The notes beneath the pieces were generated by a model. That model did not search any database, was not told the origin of the DNA, and saw only the letters and a list, made by a program, of their open reading frames with translations. A stretch of 64,000 nucleotides of DNA from Ciona savignyi (taxonomy: Eukaryota > Chordata > Ascidiacea > Phlebobranchia > Cionidae): contig CH002506.1 in the NCBI GenBank assembly GCA_000149265.1, positions 181,173-245,172 of the forward strand. Reading direction: 5' to 3'. Every line of letters starts with the position of its first letter. Positions within the stretch are counted from its first letter, which is position 1. This document shows positions 16,840-30,542 of the stretch, one piece after another. A program made the position numbers and the translations under genes.

Positions 16840-18424
16840 TTGCCCTTAACTTACAGCAGAGCGTTTCGGCCACCACTGAAATAAAAAAAAATGGGTCTGG
16901 GGTCTCGAAGCCTAATCTTTTGGGTCCTTAACCTTAATCTCTACCTTAAAGTTTAACCTTTGCGAAACCCGGCCTTAATTCTAAGTCGAGCCGTAAGGTT
17001 TATTATTTAATAATGCGAGTCCGCGTGTGTGGTCAACCATGCAATCGGCAGCGGGGATGTGCTATAGTTCAAAACCAGTCACTTGCTTGTCGCGTGTATT
17101 CTTTGACAAAGCTTTTTTATACGTTTTAACAACCAAGTAGATTTTGGTGAGTTGTATAAAAATCCTATTCAAACTTTGTATCAAACACAACGCTCCGTTA
17201 CAGTTTCGGCAACTTGACCGTCGTAATGTCAGTAGAAAAACACAGTTATGCACCAATCCGTCAATATATTTCAATTTCTCTTTCGACTAATTCGTAAAAA
17301 TGGAAGATAAATCTTGATGTTTTTCCACTCATGCCTAAATTCTAACATAGTACTACACCTCATGCCTGTAGTCAAGCACAGGAATACAACTCATGCCCAA
17401 AATCGAGCACAGTGATACACCTTATGTCTACCCCCCATGATACAGTAGACACATCCACCAATAACGTTTTTTTACACATCCATCCATACAGTTGACACAT
17501 CCATCCATAACGCCCGAGACTGGCGTCATTGAAGTAACACCCATCATTTGAATAACCTGGTTTCTGTTTTTGTACCTTACTACCTATGTATTGAATAATT
17601 TGCAGTTCTCTCTGTGTATTCACTTGCACTTCAAGCGGACTATATCTATATTGACCACTAAGCATTGATTTGCGTCGTGTGTTTCTGTTAAGAAGCATTA
17701 AACACTTTTCTTCATGGATTTATATCGTCCTAATTATTTTTTTGTTTCAACAGTATTATTTTTGCCTAGTTTGGCAACGCGCAGCTATATTTATTTATAT
17801 CTCAATTTTTTTTAAATAACGTGTTTTAACGACTGTTCGTTTTGCCGTCTTTTCATGTTCTTGATCTGCTTAATTTGCCAATATTTCATACTGGGGCAAA
17901 AAAACGAAAAAAAATTAACTTTAATTTCTACTGTAAAACAGATGGAAAGCTAAAGAAGGTTTTGTGAATAACCCTGCCTCAAATCACTACGTTACGCTTG
18001 CTTATCTTCCGCTACCGACCCTGATCCCACATGGTGACCTTTGTAAATTACCTCCGGCTTTCGCAAATTGCACGTATCCTCGTAATGTCGTCTTGTGAAC
18101 TATATCCTGTTGAACCTTTGTACAGGTGCAGCGCGATGCTATCGTATACATCGCTTGCATTGAGATATAGTATTAATGTCTTATTGCAATGTCGTGGCAT
18201 CGAATTTCTTATTTAATGCACTAATGGAGCGACGTGACATAAGCGTTGAAGGTTTTTTATTTATTTTCCGATTACCGTTGTCTGCGGGAAACTTGCTGAT
18301 CCTGTTTCTGTGTGAGACAGTGGTGTTTAACAACATAGTTTAAGTTTAAAAAGAATTAAGTTGTGTGGTCAAAAAGCACGACCGATTCTTGGAAGTACAG
18401 ATCTCACTTTTATATAATATTAGC

Positions 18425-18560
18425 CCCGTGGGTTAGCTCATCGGTGAAAAAACATTGGACGGTCAGTTGAAAGATAGTGGGTTCGAAACCGATCGTTGAG
18501 TTGTCGGTTGTGTCGTTTTGTAAGCTAAGCTACCTTGTTCACGGTGTTTAAATTCAATGG
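18425..18560 (+). repeat. tRNA-derived SINE fragment
   Basis: GGGTTAGCTCATCGGTG (A-box-like) and GTGGGTTCGAAACC (good B box) are tRNA-like internal promoter elements, followed by GTTGTCGGTTGTGTCG as in the main SINE. The middle does not pair into an anticodon arm, so this is not called as a tRNA gene. Confidence 0.5.
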
Positions 18561-19383
18561 ATAAAACAAATCAATCTTAAGCGACACACTACAATAGATT
18601 CGGCAACCGCACCCTAAGCACGAGTGATCTATGTAATAAAAATACCATAAAAACAGATTTTCTAATACACGGCAACCTTTTACAAAACCCTTTGTCTGGA
18701 TTTCCTTATCTGACAGGACACAAATGAACCATCTAACCCTTATCCATTATGTAAAACATACTAGTACAGTAACTGTGGCAGACCCACTGTATGTTTAAAA
18801 TTGCGGATACTTAATGCTATACGCATATGTGGGAATGTTGTTGTCCAAGTTTGAAAACGATTAGAACTCTTAAACTACGTCAAGCGCAATTTCGGGTAGG
18901 CTCTGACGTGCAACATAAGATGTTCATGTTTACCCCGGGGTGGGAAAACTCTGTGTTGGTTAAACCACGGAAATTCTACAGATTGCCTCATGCCCATACT
19001 TGGTAAGGAAATTATTGAAGTGTGTTCTCGTTAACGCAAGGATTCTAACAAAGTACAAATCCGTGTGACACAAGCGAGAATAACCAGATCGAATTTCATT
19101 AATTCAAACCCTTGGTTTTATAAGAGCATAATAGGTTTGGAATCTGATCTGTAAAATAACAAGATATCCTGTAAAGCTTACGCAAGTTCCAGGATAGACC
19201 ACACTTTGTTGGTACAAAAAATGTATTGAAACTTTTTTTGATCGGATAGCGTTAGTAGTACGTTCACGAATATTGCGGCGGGGAAAACGGATGAAACATC
19301 GTAACACTTTGAATACTGCTGTGTATGATTAGCGGGGTAATTCTCATAGAGCGTTAACAGTGAACGTCGCTGCAAATGGCGTT

Positions 19384-22300
19384 TCACACCGAGTCGTATT
19401 GCGGGCTGTCAGAAGGTTCACAGTGGAAGCGGGGAAACAAAAATGGGGCCAAGAGAACGGCATAACGAGCTCTGATCACCGTAATCAGACTAAATATTGG
19501 CGGCAAGGGCAGCGGTATTGAGCTCCGGAAATCATAAAAAGTTACTTTTGGAGAAACGAGCAAACACTGGATGTGGTGGTCGGAAATAGTCCCGGTTTCG
19601 TTTAATGTTCTACTGTCAATCAACCGCAAACCGCGGTAGAAGATATGGTCAACAACCGCGTACCGGTTCAGCAGTGTTGATTGATACTCGTCGGGGTCTT
19701 TGTTGTAATGAACCGAACAATTTAGCCCCAGGCCGACGTTCAAAACTTCGAGTTCTGGTTCAAATGGGTTCAAGTTAAAGTCACCCATAATTATAACAGG
19801 TGTGCTCCCGTTCAACTGTCGGACTCTTGTTGCAACTAGATTGAGCTGGAGACGCGACATCTCGGAAAGGGGAGGGTTTGTCCAGTTTTTAAATACACCG
19901 TGGAGGTTGAAGACAAAAAGAGTCGAGTTCGGAGATCCGCTTGGGTCGAGTCGAATCTCTGTCTCTGTCACGGAATAATGGGGCAACTTACGTATCTTAT
20001 CGCTGGGTAGGATTGTAGCTTTGTGGTTCGCAACCTCCAACCTGGTTAACAAGCCTACCCCGAGACTAGATTTCAAAGGATGAACTCCCTGATAACCGCG
20101 CATGCCCACCACCGAGGCTTCCAAGTACCCCAGTATATCTTTTCCGCCCCAGTATGCCGGCAGAGCGTCGGATTCTTGCAGCCCAACAACATCAAGCTGC
20201 ATGTGCCGGATTACCTCACTTACACACGGAAGGTTATCACGACCGTGTAGATCGTGACCGAATTGAACGTTCCAGGACATAACATCGATGGTGTCCGAGC
20301 CTTTATGAGAACCGACTGTTTTTCCGAAAGCTCTAATCGAACCGCTGTGTTGCGCAATACACTGGCTTGGAAGGAGAGATGTGCCAACAGCTAGTGATAT
20401 GCACAATACAAGGAGTATAATTGTGACAGTGATAACTACTTCCCCATGTTGGCGACATTTTTGCTGGACAAGCTCCGAGCAAGATGAAGGTGCGATTTTC
20501 TGACCATCCTTCGTGGATGGTTTGTTGTCGGATTTTAGTGGTTCTAGAAAGATCGCGGCGACAGATGCGGCGCAAATGAGTGCGATTTTCGTGCCAAGTA
20601 TGACGTCCATCCTCGCGAAGAATATCAAAGAGATCTTGGGATTGATGAAGAGGATGAGAGCAACGTGGAGTAAAGTGAAGCCCAATCCTGTAAACCAAGC
20701 TATAATACCTGGTATCACGGACAGACAGCATGACCTTTGTGAACTTTGTGACGTCACAACCGTCCTTGTTGCGTCAAAGCAGGCGACCAATGCAGTAGGC
20801 ATAGTTAGACTGATGAGACAGGATCCAGGAAATGCCCAACCATTCTCAGCTCCGTTCAAAATCATAGCGGATGCGGCGGACAGCAGAATGACCATGATTC
20901 CGATTGACGTCAACCCTAACACGCGTTCCCTTGTTGTAATCTGCACGACAGAGAGAAACTAGTTGGTGTCAGGGTATTGGATTAGATACAAAACATAAAT
21001 GAAACAAAACAGGCTTTTACTAGACCATTATGGAAGTTCCAATTTTGTCAAAATATATTAACATAGTTAGGATTTATCTTAGGGAATTTTTCTCGGACTT
21101 GCGTTTCAGTCAAATTAGGGGATATTACTGTAATCTTATATTTGAGAAAGATCAATTCAACCACGTTAAGCTTGTGAGTCACCAAAATATCATCTAAAAA
21201 CTTTTGAAGAAAGTGAAAACAAGTTATTTGATATATATAAATACACTGATTTTCAGAATATGTTCAGTGTTTGACCAGTAACAAACTGGTGATTCATAAG
21301 AAACAATCAATCAAAGCTAACGTCATAATCCCGTAGCTTACCTTACACGAAGTGGCGCAGTAATTTGTCTTGTCCATCAAAATTCCAACGATGGTTCGAC
21401 CTGGTTTAAACAAGGCAAATATCGCTCCAACCGCATACAAAGCGATTATTACCATACCCATGGGGTAGGGGGATTTCCCTCCGAGTCGACAGAGCAACGA
21501 CGGCGAACTGAAAACCCATAGAAACAACATTAACACAGCACCGGTTGCAAGACCGGTAAGAACCGCCACGCAAGTTATCAGGAATTGAACACCAGCAGAA
21601 GCTGAATTAACGGTTTTATCTCCGGTTAGTTGTGTCCTGCTCACATCCAGAGTAGAATCGTTGTTTTTTGACTCGACAACTGTTGAAGTATCTGAGCACA
21701 CGGAAAGTATGGTGATATCAGGTTGACTTCTAGAAGGGCCGGCGGTGTCAACCTCAAAACTGACCACTTTTTCCGATCTACTGTTCGTTATTTCTATCTC
21801 GGTTTCGACCACGGTTGAACCGGTGGATTTCCGGGAAGGACTTTCCTCATTCCCAGCACGACAGAAAGGCGCAATCGCCTCCAGCACGTAGACAGGTATT
21901 GCGTATGCGAGCACGAACATGAGGAGTACACACGGCGCCTGCCACGTTTCGTAGAAAACATTTAGAGAGCCAGAGCACCACCGGACACACATAATAATAA
22001 ATACAGCAAGCAGGAATTCTGTTGCCCGGTGATCTGGTCGGAAATCCAAGTCAACTTTCGGAAACAGTTGGTTGCGACAAGACTTTTCCCCCGTGCACCT
22101 ACAGCTTCGTTTCTCTGAACTGAATATTGGGCTTTCGAATGTCCACAGTATAACAAACGGCACAAACGCAACCGATATACCCAATAGCACTGTTCTTGTA
22201 GATGGGGAATTCCCGAGCGCTGTGGTGGATACGGCTAACAGCGCGACAGGAGCGAAAATTGAGAAAATCAGTTTGACTTCAGGCGGTGGGTGGATATTTC

Positions 22301-22520
22301 TCACGTGTGGCACGCACACCATCAAAGGTGTAACGCAGGTTGCGGCGAAAAACACAGCCGCAGCCCACAAAGAAAACCCGCTTGTCCCCGGCGCGGTAAA
22401 ATGCCACATATCTGCTTCCACGAAGCCCATCGTCACGCACCAATTAGCTAGAATGATCACCATGTGACCACAAATAGTGAACGCCTGGGTGTGTAGTGGC
22501 TTTTCATCGGACGAAGCCAT
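19384..22520 (-). CDS. CWH43/PGAP2IP-like membrane protein with C-terminal EEP domain
   Basis: Two exons on the minus strand: 22520 to 21342 (393 codons from ATG) and 20940 to 19384 (518 codons and TGA). The donor GTAAGC and acceptor TCGTGCAG join in phase 0 to give 911 residues. The first 585 residues hold about 12 hydrophobic segments. The C-terminal part (about 608-855) is an endonuclease/exonuclease/phosphatase fold with Asn617 (SWNVQF), Glu649 (GLQESD), Asp780 and Asn782 (GDFNLNP) and Asp847-His848 (ISDHH), the usual catalytic positions. A FRAG1/CWH43-type membrane region fused to this domain is the architecture of CWH43, which replaces diacylglycerol with ceramide on GPI anchors in yeast. 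It is longer than the human homologue (about 700), with a polar loop at 221-308 and a hydrophobic tail after 858. A membrane sphingomyelinase-like enzyme is the main alternative. Confidence 0.78.
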
Positions 22521-22947
22521 AACCACAGAATACCCCTAAATGAAGAACCTAAAATAAATACAAAAAATAATTATTAAACTGCAATAAAAACTGACTTTAA
22601 CTCCAAAATATAAGTCCCAAAAATGGCATTTTGGTAGAGAATGCAACATAAAATTAGAGCAACAAAAGTGTCAAAATGATAGCTTAATTTTCCGATAAGC
22701 GAGAAAATAGAGAAACGTCACAGGAATTTGTTGCCCGCGGTGGCCAGACTGTATGACATGATTCAGCGGCGTAACCTGCCACTCGTCATAAGAATTATTT
22801 TATATTAATCTGTTCGATTATTGGCCATTGCAAGAATGTGTACAAAAATCGTAAAAACATGATTGGTTATTCTATTTTAACACTGTTTGTACGCGGGCGT
22901 GCAGACATTTTGCATGTCTTAAAATAGACACAAACTTTTGACGAATA

Positions 22948-23085
22948 TTACGACCTTTATTTCGGTTCAAGATATGCAAAAAACGGTATAGGTCAAAACC
23001 GTAAAACAAATTTGACCTTCAGCAAAATTACGACCTTTATATTATTACATAATATGCAAGAAACAGTATAGGTCAAAACCGTAAA
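22948..23085. repeat. 80-bp direct repeat upstream of the CWH43-like gene
   Basis: Two copies (22948-23005 and 23028-23085) share TTACGACCTTTAT at the left and ACRGTATAGGTCAAAACCGT at the right. Each carries an AGGTCA hexamer, and TTGACCTT lies between them in the opposite sense. Located 430-565 bp upstream of the ATG at 22520. Confidence 0.6.
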
Positions 23086-24991
23086 GGCAACACAAACCTG
23101 AGCATGATAAAAATATTTCATGCACATCATGAAAAAGTGCCAAAAGTGTATCGGATGTTTATGTCGCCTATACATCACACCAAGAAGTGTCAAGGGGTTA
23201 ATTAAACCGATACTTTGAAAAGCAATTTCGGCGAGTTTCTAAGTAATTTAAGCGCTATAGTAGTACGCGTTGTTTCTTAATTACAACAAGTTTCTTAGTG
23301 GCCGATATCAAATAATACCAAACGTATTCACGCCGTGTTATATAACTTATAAATTCCAAAAATTAACGCAAATACCACACTTAACATATGCATATTCTGT
23401 ACGTTCCGTTTAAAACGCACAGGCTTTTTAACCTACACACGTAACTACCGATAAATTTCACGGAAAATATTTCAAATTATAACTTATTCATCGCCACCAC
23501 AGCACTATACCTGTGTTTAAGTGGATGTAGATTGTCTGTTACATAGTTTTGTGGCTTGAAATTGCCTACAACTAGGCACCTCGTAGTTTTGTTAAACACA
23601 AAAAGGCAACTAACTCTCCACTTAGAAACACTTACATTCAAACAGCCCTTAACAAGTTTCCAGATTACAAACGATTTGAAAATTAAAAAAAGGTGGCGGT
23701 TCGTTCACTCATGCGGAACGGTGTTAAAACACGTATTTTGCCGAAAGTAAATTGAATCGAAGCGTCAAGTAAAACAATGAACACGGTAAAAAGTAAATAC
23801 CACATACTTTTAAACACAGATTTACGACCAAATGTTTACAAAGATCTAATACTTTCATCCCTTTTACGGCCGTCTTACTGTTTGGCGTGGACGTAAAAAA
23901 ACTATATAGATACCTACGTATTTTTAGAATGTGTAAGTGTTCTTGAGCATCAAGTTCAATCATCAATGTACGTTATTAACGCAACAGTCATTTTGCATTT
24001 ACAAATACAGTTCACAATAAAAAAACATACCAAACGGGCATGGTTAAAATGCGGGCAATGTGTTGTTGGTTTAAACCAATACATGGATCATATACATTGC
24101 TTTCTATTTGCATTGTAAGGTAAATATATAGTATGACCGCCATCATCATGGTTGTATATAGACACGTGATTGGATCTATACAATCAAGAACTCACTAAAA
24201 TGTACATGGCGGTAAAAATTATCTTTAGAACAAGGTGTTAAAGCCAATTATTACATGCGTAGCCAACTGAAGTACACGTGAAAGGATATTACGCAATTGG
24301 GTCAGTTGTAACAACAAAGTAGCAACGGAATAACAAAGCATATATACTGAATACCAATCCATTTTGTCCAAATTTACTCTGATTTCATTTTGGAAATGTG
24401 TTCTTAAGCTAGTTTGTGATACTTTATACCCGAGTCAGTTCGTTAGCACGTTTGAACGTTGAATGACGAAACCCAAAACTCAATACGACCACACCAGAAG
24501 GTAAAATAAGACGTTTGCCAAGACGTGGTAATGTATAAACTATAGTTATTTCAACTAGTCTCATCAATTTGGCTATAAAACTGCTGGGAAGTTTACTGCC
24601 CGAATTAAGTTATGCATATTTTAATAGTATCTCACCAAACAAAATATTTCGAAACTTGGTCTGCGCAAATATTAAAATTTGAACACGAAATAGGGTCGGA
24701 CTGAATATTTTCTATACGCTGTAATACGTGAAACAGGTTTCTGCCACACAGTTTCAGCTGGTTAGGTTAAGCTATCAGCAAAGTGACCTTTTCACATACA
24801 AGACCTACTCGGTATACCATTTCAAACACCACCGGTGACAATAACTTCCGTTTGCCCGAGTTGACTTGTTTCTGTCCTGCTTGCAAATAATTATCACAAA
24901 GGAGATACACCACTATAACTGAAAAGAGGAACTCAGAACTAAAATAAGAGAAAAACTTATCTTTCTAACGCGAGGATCAACTTAAACCCAC

Positions 24992-25228
24992 CGTTATCAC
25001 TAACTCCGACATGTTAAAAAATTGCGACCGGCGTTTGGGTATTTTGGCGTGCAGCGTTTTCCCTCCATTTCGTTCTATCCAGACAGGTGTAGCAGTTTTA
25101 ACAGAACCAAGCGAGTTTCTGGCTAACGTTCTTTTTTTCTTTTGCGGTTTGCAAATTGCCTCAAGCCCAATTTCGCTTTTTTCAAGTTGCCGCAATCTGA
25201 CCCCGAATGCAATTCTTACACCGGCCAT
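24992..25228 (-). CDS. Candidate coding exon, unrecognised protein
   Basis: ATG at 25228 opens a frame of 79 codons ending at a good splice donor (ATAACG then GTGGGT at 24991). It is richer in C, G and CpG than the surrounding sequence. The peptide is basic (MAGVRIAFGVRLRQLEKSEI at the start, then KPQKKKRT). I do not recognise it, and no downstream partner exon was found before the CWH43-like gene. An overlapping 117-codon plus-strand frame (25011-25364) reads as low-quality protein. It could be the first exon of an unknown gene or chance. Confidence 0.25.
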
Positions 25229-27052
25229 GCAATATCGGCCTCACGCGCTCAACAATGGGAACTATAATTGGATGAGTTGTTTGAAGCAAGTTACTGTTTG
25301 TTCTTGTGGCAAGATTGCACCTCTAAATCAACATTCTCGCTTTCCCCGTCTGACATCAACTTGAATTGTCAATAAATTTTTCCGCCAAAATCAACATTGC
25401 AACTTAAAATAATGCAAACATAAGTTACCCCTGCATATAAATATTAACGTTGCGTAATCTACCTAAAACAAACTTTATCGGCCATTACCTTATAAAGTAC
25501 ACTGTACAAGATAAACTTAACAATCAATATGAGATGATAAAGGACCATTGTACGGCATTCTAACAGATACATGCGTTGGTAAAACAAAGTTTTACTGATT
25601 CCATCTGTGATATTATATTTGGAATAAAAACCTAGGTTTTAGGTTTTGCAAGTTGCAACCTAAAACCAAAAACACCATGAAGTAAGGATGTGAAGAAAAT
25701 GCACATTAAATTAAAGATTAGGGATTTAAGATTAGTGTTACGTCTGGGGTTAAAGTTACCGTTAGTTATGGGGTTCAGATTAGTGTTTAGAGCAAAGTTA
25801 AAATTAGGTTCCCTATTTTTATTAAACAGTTTTCCTCCTTCTCTTCTTACCCCCTTGTTTCCCTACGAACCTGTTTCGACGAAAGAATGTAGATTCTCTG
25901 CCACAAGATATTAGCGGTTGTAATGTGCACGAACTATAAATTTACAAAATCATGCGTAACCAGTATTTCTCCCGTTTAAATTTTACCTACACCTGTTACT
26001 GTTATGCTTGAAATCATTATTTAAAGTTTTAAATAAAAATATGCAAATAGCGTTCTTAAATGACGTTTTTAACCAAAATACGTATTTTAACTGGGTTGAC
26101 AATCTACAATTTAGTTATATTGCTTTAATTTAGTTAAATAATAATATAAACATTTTTAGTTCTAAATTCAAGTTCAATATTCGATTAAAAACAACAAATA
26201 TTTTGTACTTTAGTAATACTTTTTAATAAACAATAAATACGAGTGTCGTTAAATAAAGGGAAATGGTAAATAACTGGGCAATGATAAATAAAAAATAAAT
26301 TATTCAAGTCACCAGCTTCTCAAAGTTAAACAGTTGTACAGGTATATAGTTTGATTTAATCTAATCGTACAGCGTAAACCTTCAAAAAACAATCTATTTA
26401 ATTTGCCCGACAGATCCACATTTTTTGGAATCCGTGCTAAATCTATTACTGAAATACACATATGGCGTGTTTATTCGTGATCGTAGAAACAGATTAAGCG
26501 GAAATTGACCACCCGACGTAACTTTAAAGGAGTTCGTAAAAGCCCTATGTAAATGAATGAAATTTACATTTTAAGTCTTGACGAAAAAAACTAAAATTAT
26601 AGTGTTTCTCTGATCAAAGAAATTACAAATAACTTTTCAAATTTTTATATATATATTCCGTATATATTTGATAAGGATTTTATATAATTGTTTGGACACG
26701 GTTTGGGGTCTTGCTAAGAGAAAATGCTTTTAAAAACTCGATTATAGAAAACATTGAACTACTGCTTCAATTAAATTTTAAAATCCAACTTTGTCAGGAA
26801 AATAAAGACTATCGAGATAAACGCGACAAAGTTCCCACGTGGTTATATACAAAACAAAGGGCCGATTCATATCACTATACTTTCTTCCATAATAAGTGAA
26901 ATATTAACAACACAAAGTTAAAAGCTTAGTTAAATTTTATTGTAGTGGACATGACGAAAACGAAAATACCTCTATAGAAAATAGACACATCATATTTGGG
27001 GTAAATGTGAGAAAAGTATTTTAGATGTGCTCTATTAGTTATTGGTGTAAGG

Positions 27053-27577
27053 CAGTGGTTCTCAAACTTTTCCAGCTCGTGGCACACCAAGAAAATTTAA
27101 AACAAATCGCGGCACACTTGAACAAAACAAATTGAATCAAGGAATTTTATTCAGGAAATTTTAATAGGATGTGTGTGCCTGTCGTTAGGCACACATAAGA
27201 TCGCAACGAGGTTCCATTTTTGACAAACACAACCGCATTTCGTCATCAATTCCAACTGAGTACTCAATAAAAGTTTAAATGGGATCAAATAACTAAAGTT
27301 TGCTTATGGAATAATCTTATTGATAAAATGGTTTCTCTCCTGTCATCTAGGTAGTTTTCGTGCTGACAATCACCCTTAATCCATCGCTACCCATAGCAAT
27401 ATTGTGTACTCTATTTGCTACTAAACTAGGGAAAATACATTTCTGTGCATTAAAGTCGCGTATGACCAATTTGCCCATTCGTAACATAAATAGGTTTCAT
27501 ACATAATTTTGCAAAATTCCAAAACGTTTGGCGGCGCACCTGAGAATCTCAGACGGCACACAGTTTGAGAAACACTG
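27053..27577. mobile_element. hAT-type MITE (525 bp) with perfect 8-bp target duplication
   Basis: The left end CAGTGGTTCTCAAACTTTTC and right end CACAGTTTGAGAAACACTG form terminal inverted repeats. GTGTAAGG is duplicated exactly at 27045-27052 and 27578-27585. Further inside, GTGGCACACC near the left and GGCGCACCTGAG near the right extend the inverted similarity. No transposase is encoded. The intact duplication suggests a relatively recent insertion. Confidence 0.9.
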
Positions 27578-30542
27578 GTGTAAGGACTGTTTTTTTCGGG
27601 TAAAGTCGTCATTTCAGCAGTCTGCATTTTGAAGCAGCTTAGCAGCATTCCTCCACCGGTATTTAACTGCAGTTATAAACAGTTAGAGGCGAATTCCACC
27701 TACAAAGCGGTTTGTGCAAACAAATATTTAAATCTCTCGAAATCTGTATAAAGATCATATCTCCTTTTTATTAAGTACGAAATTATTTTAACTTTGCCAA
27801 AAGTTTTTGGCATAAACAAGAAAAATTGCCAACGGCAAAATATGGTGACATTATTCAACATGTTGCCTTTTTCGGTAATTTCTAAAATTTTCGGGTTAGA
27901 AGTCCAAAGGTTGATAATACGTACACGGTATACTGGCACAAACTAAGAGCTGTGTGTTATATAACAGGATCAAGGATGTAATTTTACTTGAATATATGTC
28001 CTCCTCACAATCATAAAAAATAGCTCTGGAATATCTTAAACTAGGACAAAACGAATTTTAAATAAAGACTTTGGAATTAAATTACTACCAATCACAACCT
28101 TATCTTGGATTAACGTTATTTACTGCTAGTAAACTTCTGCATACAAATATTTTACTGCAATATGTATGCAGTTGTTACGTCACATTGGCTTATTATTACT
28201 CACAGAACTAAAAATAGAGCTGTCACAATGAATCCATTGACCATTTGACATTCAAAAATTAAAATTTTGCTAGTTTGATTTGTAAATACTGGTAAACAAC
28301 TAGTAACTGCTATACATTTTACATCTCTTTAATGTCCTTTCTTCTGTACGTTTTACTGCACCGTTAACCGTTCAGTACACTATAGTACCCTAGGTTAATG
28401 TCATTCTAAAACGTGGCCTGTACTACCATTTGTTTGACAGTTTTAATGACAAAATTTATATTACAACCTGTGTCGAGCATATGTACTGTTTGCTCTCTGT
28501 TTGTTATGAAATTGGTTAGATTAATACCACGGGAAATATAGCACAATGTCAAAATTAGCCCATATCCTGCTGAAAACAAACAGTGCCATTACTGTAGGCT
28601 GTTTATATATGCTGAAATCTTAACGTTTTAGTCCAATAGTTTTATACACGTGTATAATACTGATCAGCACGTTAACAATATTACTAAACTACCAACTGTG
28701 CGCCTTTAGTCTATTGTTTTCAAAGAATATAATAAACGCCTGAACGAACGGTTAAGGCTAGTAAGCTACAATGAACCGGATAGCACCAGTAATATGATAT
28801 CACACGCTATTAGTGGCCCGGTTGATATCAAGCCAGTTCTGCGCAATATACAGCAGAAACGAACCTGTACTGCCTAAACTTGACGTAAGGTTCTCTAGGC
28901 TAATACCTTCGCACCCTTTGAACCAACTGGGTAGTATACAGTGCTAGAGTCAGGGGATCTATTACTCCCCACTGCTTTTTAGATTTTAATGTGTGTTGTC
29001 TAAAATTTAGTCCAATACTTTTTTCATAATAATTGTGTTTTTACAACAATTATATTTTTTTTGTAATAATGTGTTTGATCACAGTGTCGGTATAATGTTA
29101 CACTAGGGTTTGTTATAATATACGATTTAGTTTTTTTTGCTGATGCCATATTAGTATTGGGCCATAAGGGAGAAACTCATACTTTCGCAGTGCGTGTTTA
29201 AAGTCTAAGTTTATTTTTTTTAAATCAAAAGAAATATATTCCAATTTCAAAATAAAATAAACTTCCGGTATATTCCGTTTTTTTGTAAAAGTTTTAGAGT
29301 CACACCATTAATATATTAGAAAGCATTAGTATATATTTTTGCCATTAGGGAAAAATCATTTATCTTTGATTCACGGAAGGTGTAAAAAACGATAGAGCGT
29401 TATCACACGCGACAATCCGTCAGCCTAAACTGTGATTTTGTATTTTTATCGTGTGTGCCATTTTATCCTATTCTTGGTATACCATAACACAAACCACGAC
29501 AATATATACCATAGGCAATATTTAAAGTACGCAAAAGAAAAAAAAATCAAATTTTATAATAACAAAATTTGTATAAAATAATTGTGATGTATATTGTTTT
29601 GTTCCGTTTTTTAAACTTATTCAAAATACAAAGATAACCGTGACAACATACACAGTCGTTTTATAATTTTTTAGGTATAATATTAGAATCATTCGTTATC
29701 CTCGATATAATAAAACTCATTATAATATATAAAACTCATTACGATACAACGGCCATGTCATACCACATGGAACACGTTATACCACATAACAAAAAAAAAA
29801 TTCCGGCCGAAAGATGTTCTCATTTTTAACCGACAGATCCTTAAATTCTTAGATTTATTAATTAGGTAAACTCTTTTGTATATCACAAAATGTCAAAGAT
29901 GGACCAGTATATAGAGGTTTGACCAAATTGCACCAATGTTAATAACCTTCCTTGCGTTTCTTGTATAAATAAATATGGCAAACGCGTAAAATAACGTTGT
30001 ATTTAAAGCTTTCGCAGAGGCTTATGCGCTTACTCTGTAACTAACTTTGTGTGATCTTTTCCGCCATCTGTGCATAAACCGTTTTTAATTTACGTTAAAC
30101 GCAAGTATTTTAGCTGCTTCAGTGTTAGGGGCACGCAATAATAGCCAACGATGATAGACTGGGGTTTCTGAGGTCAAGAGTGTTCAAAGCCCAATCTTCC
30201 TCACTCACTAGGTTACAAATGTTGCCCATCAATCAATCAATTAATCAATCATACAACATATATCAGATCCTGGTCTGCATTTACAAGATACGAAAGGGTT
30301 TTTAATTTTATTCCGGGGTGTAAGCCAACAACATTTAATATACATCTGGGTTAAATATACCTTAGTTTTTTATTAGTTAATTTGTGTAAAATTTCACCGC
30401 CGTGACATTTTATTGCGTACGAATTAGAGTATGCCTTGTATATAGGATACATAAAAAATAAAAACTGTTACACATTCGGATCTACTAAATCGAGGCAACT
30501 GCAATTAAGTATTTTCTGTTTGCGCGACATACGAATTCCACC

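Larger units (their letters stand above)
13364..19383. other. Gene-free stretch between the hAT element and the CWH43-like gene
   Basis: About 6 kb with only short, composition-driven reading frames. It holds a reverse SINE (16276-16541), a foldback MITE (16661-16839), a degenerate CTCATGCC-type repeat near 17330-17500, a tRNA-like SINE (18425-18560) and a SINE tail remnant near 18915-19030. No RNA gene or exon could be supported. Confidence 0.55.

Noticed and set aside
20941-20946. GTG start for the second CWH43-like frame as a separate gene
   Set aside because: CAG at 20941-20943 is a splice acceptor joining in phase to the donor at 21341. The two frames are one gene.
20513-20962. 149-codon plus-strand frame
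   Set aside because: Antisense to the membrane-spanning part of the CWH43-like gene, with no family character of its own. The same holds for 22072-22467.
27421-27648. 75-codon minus-strand frame
   Set aside because: It spans the right end of the hAT MITE and its flank, so it is a by-product of the insertion and not a transposase.
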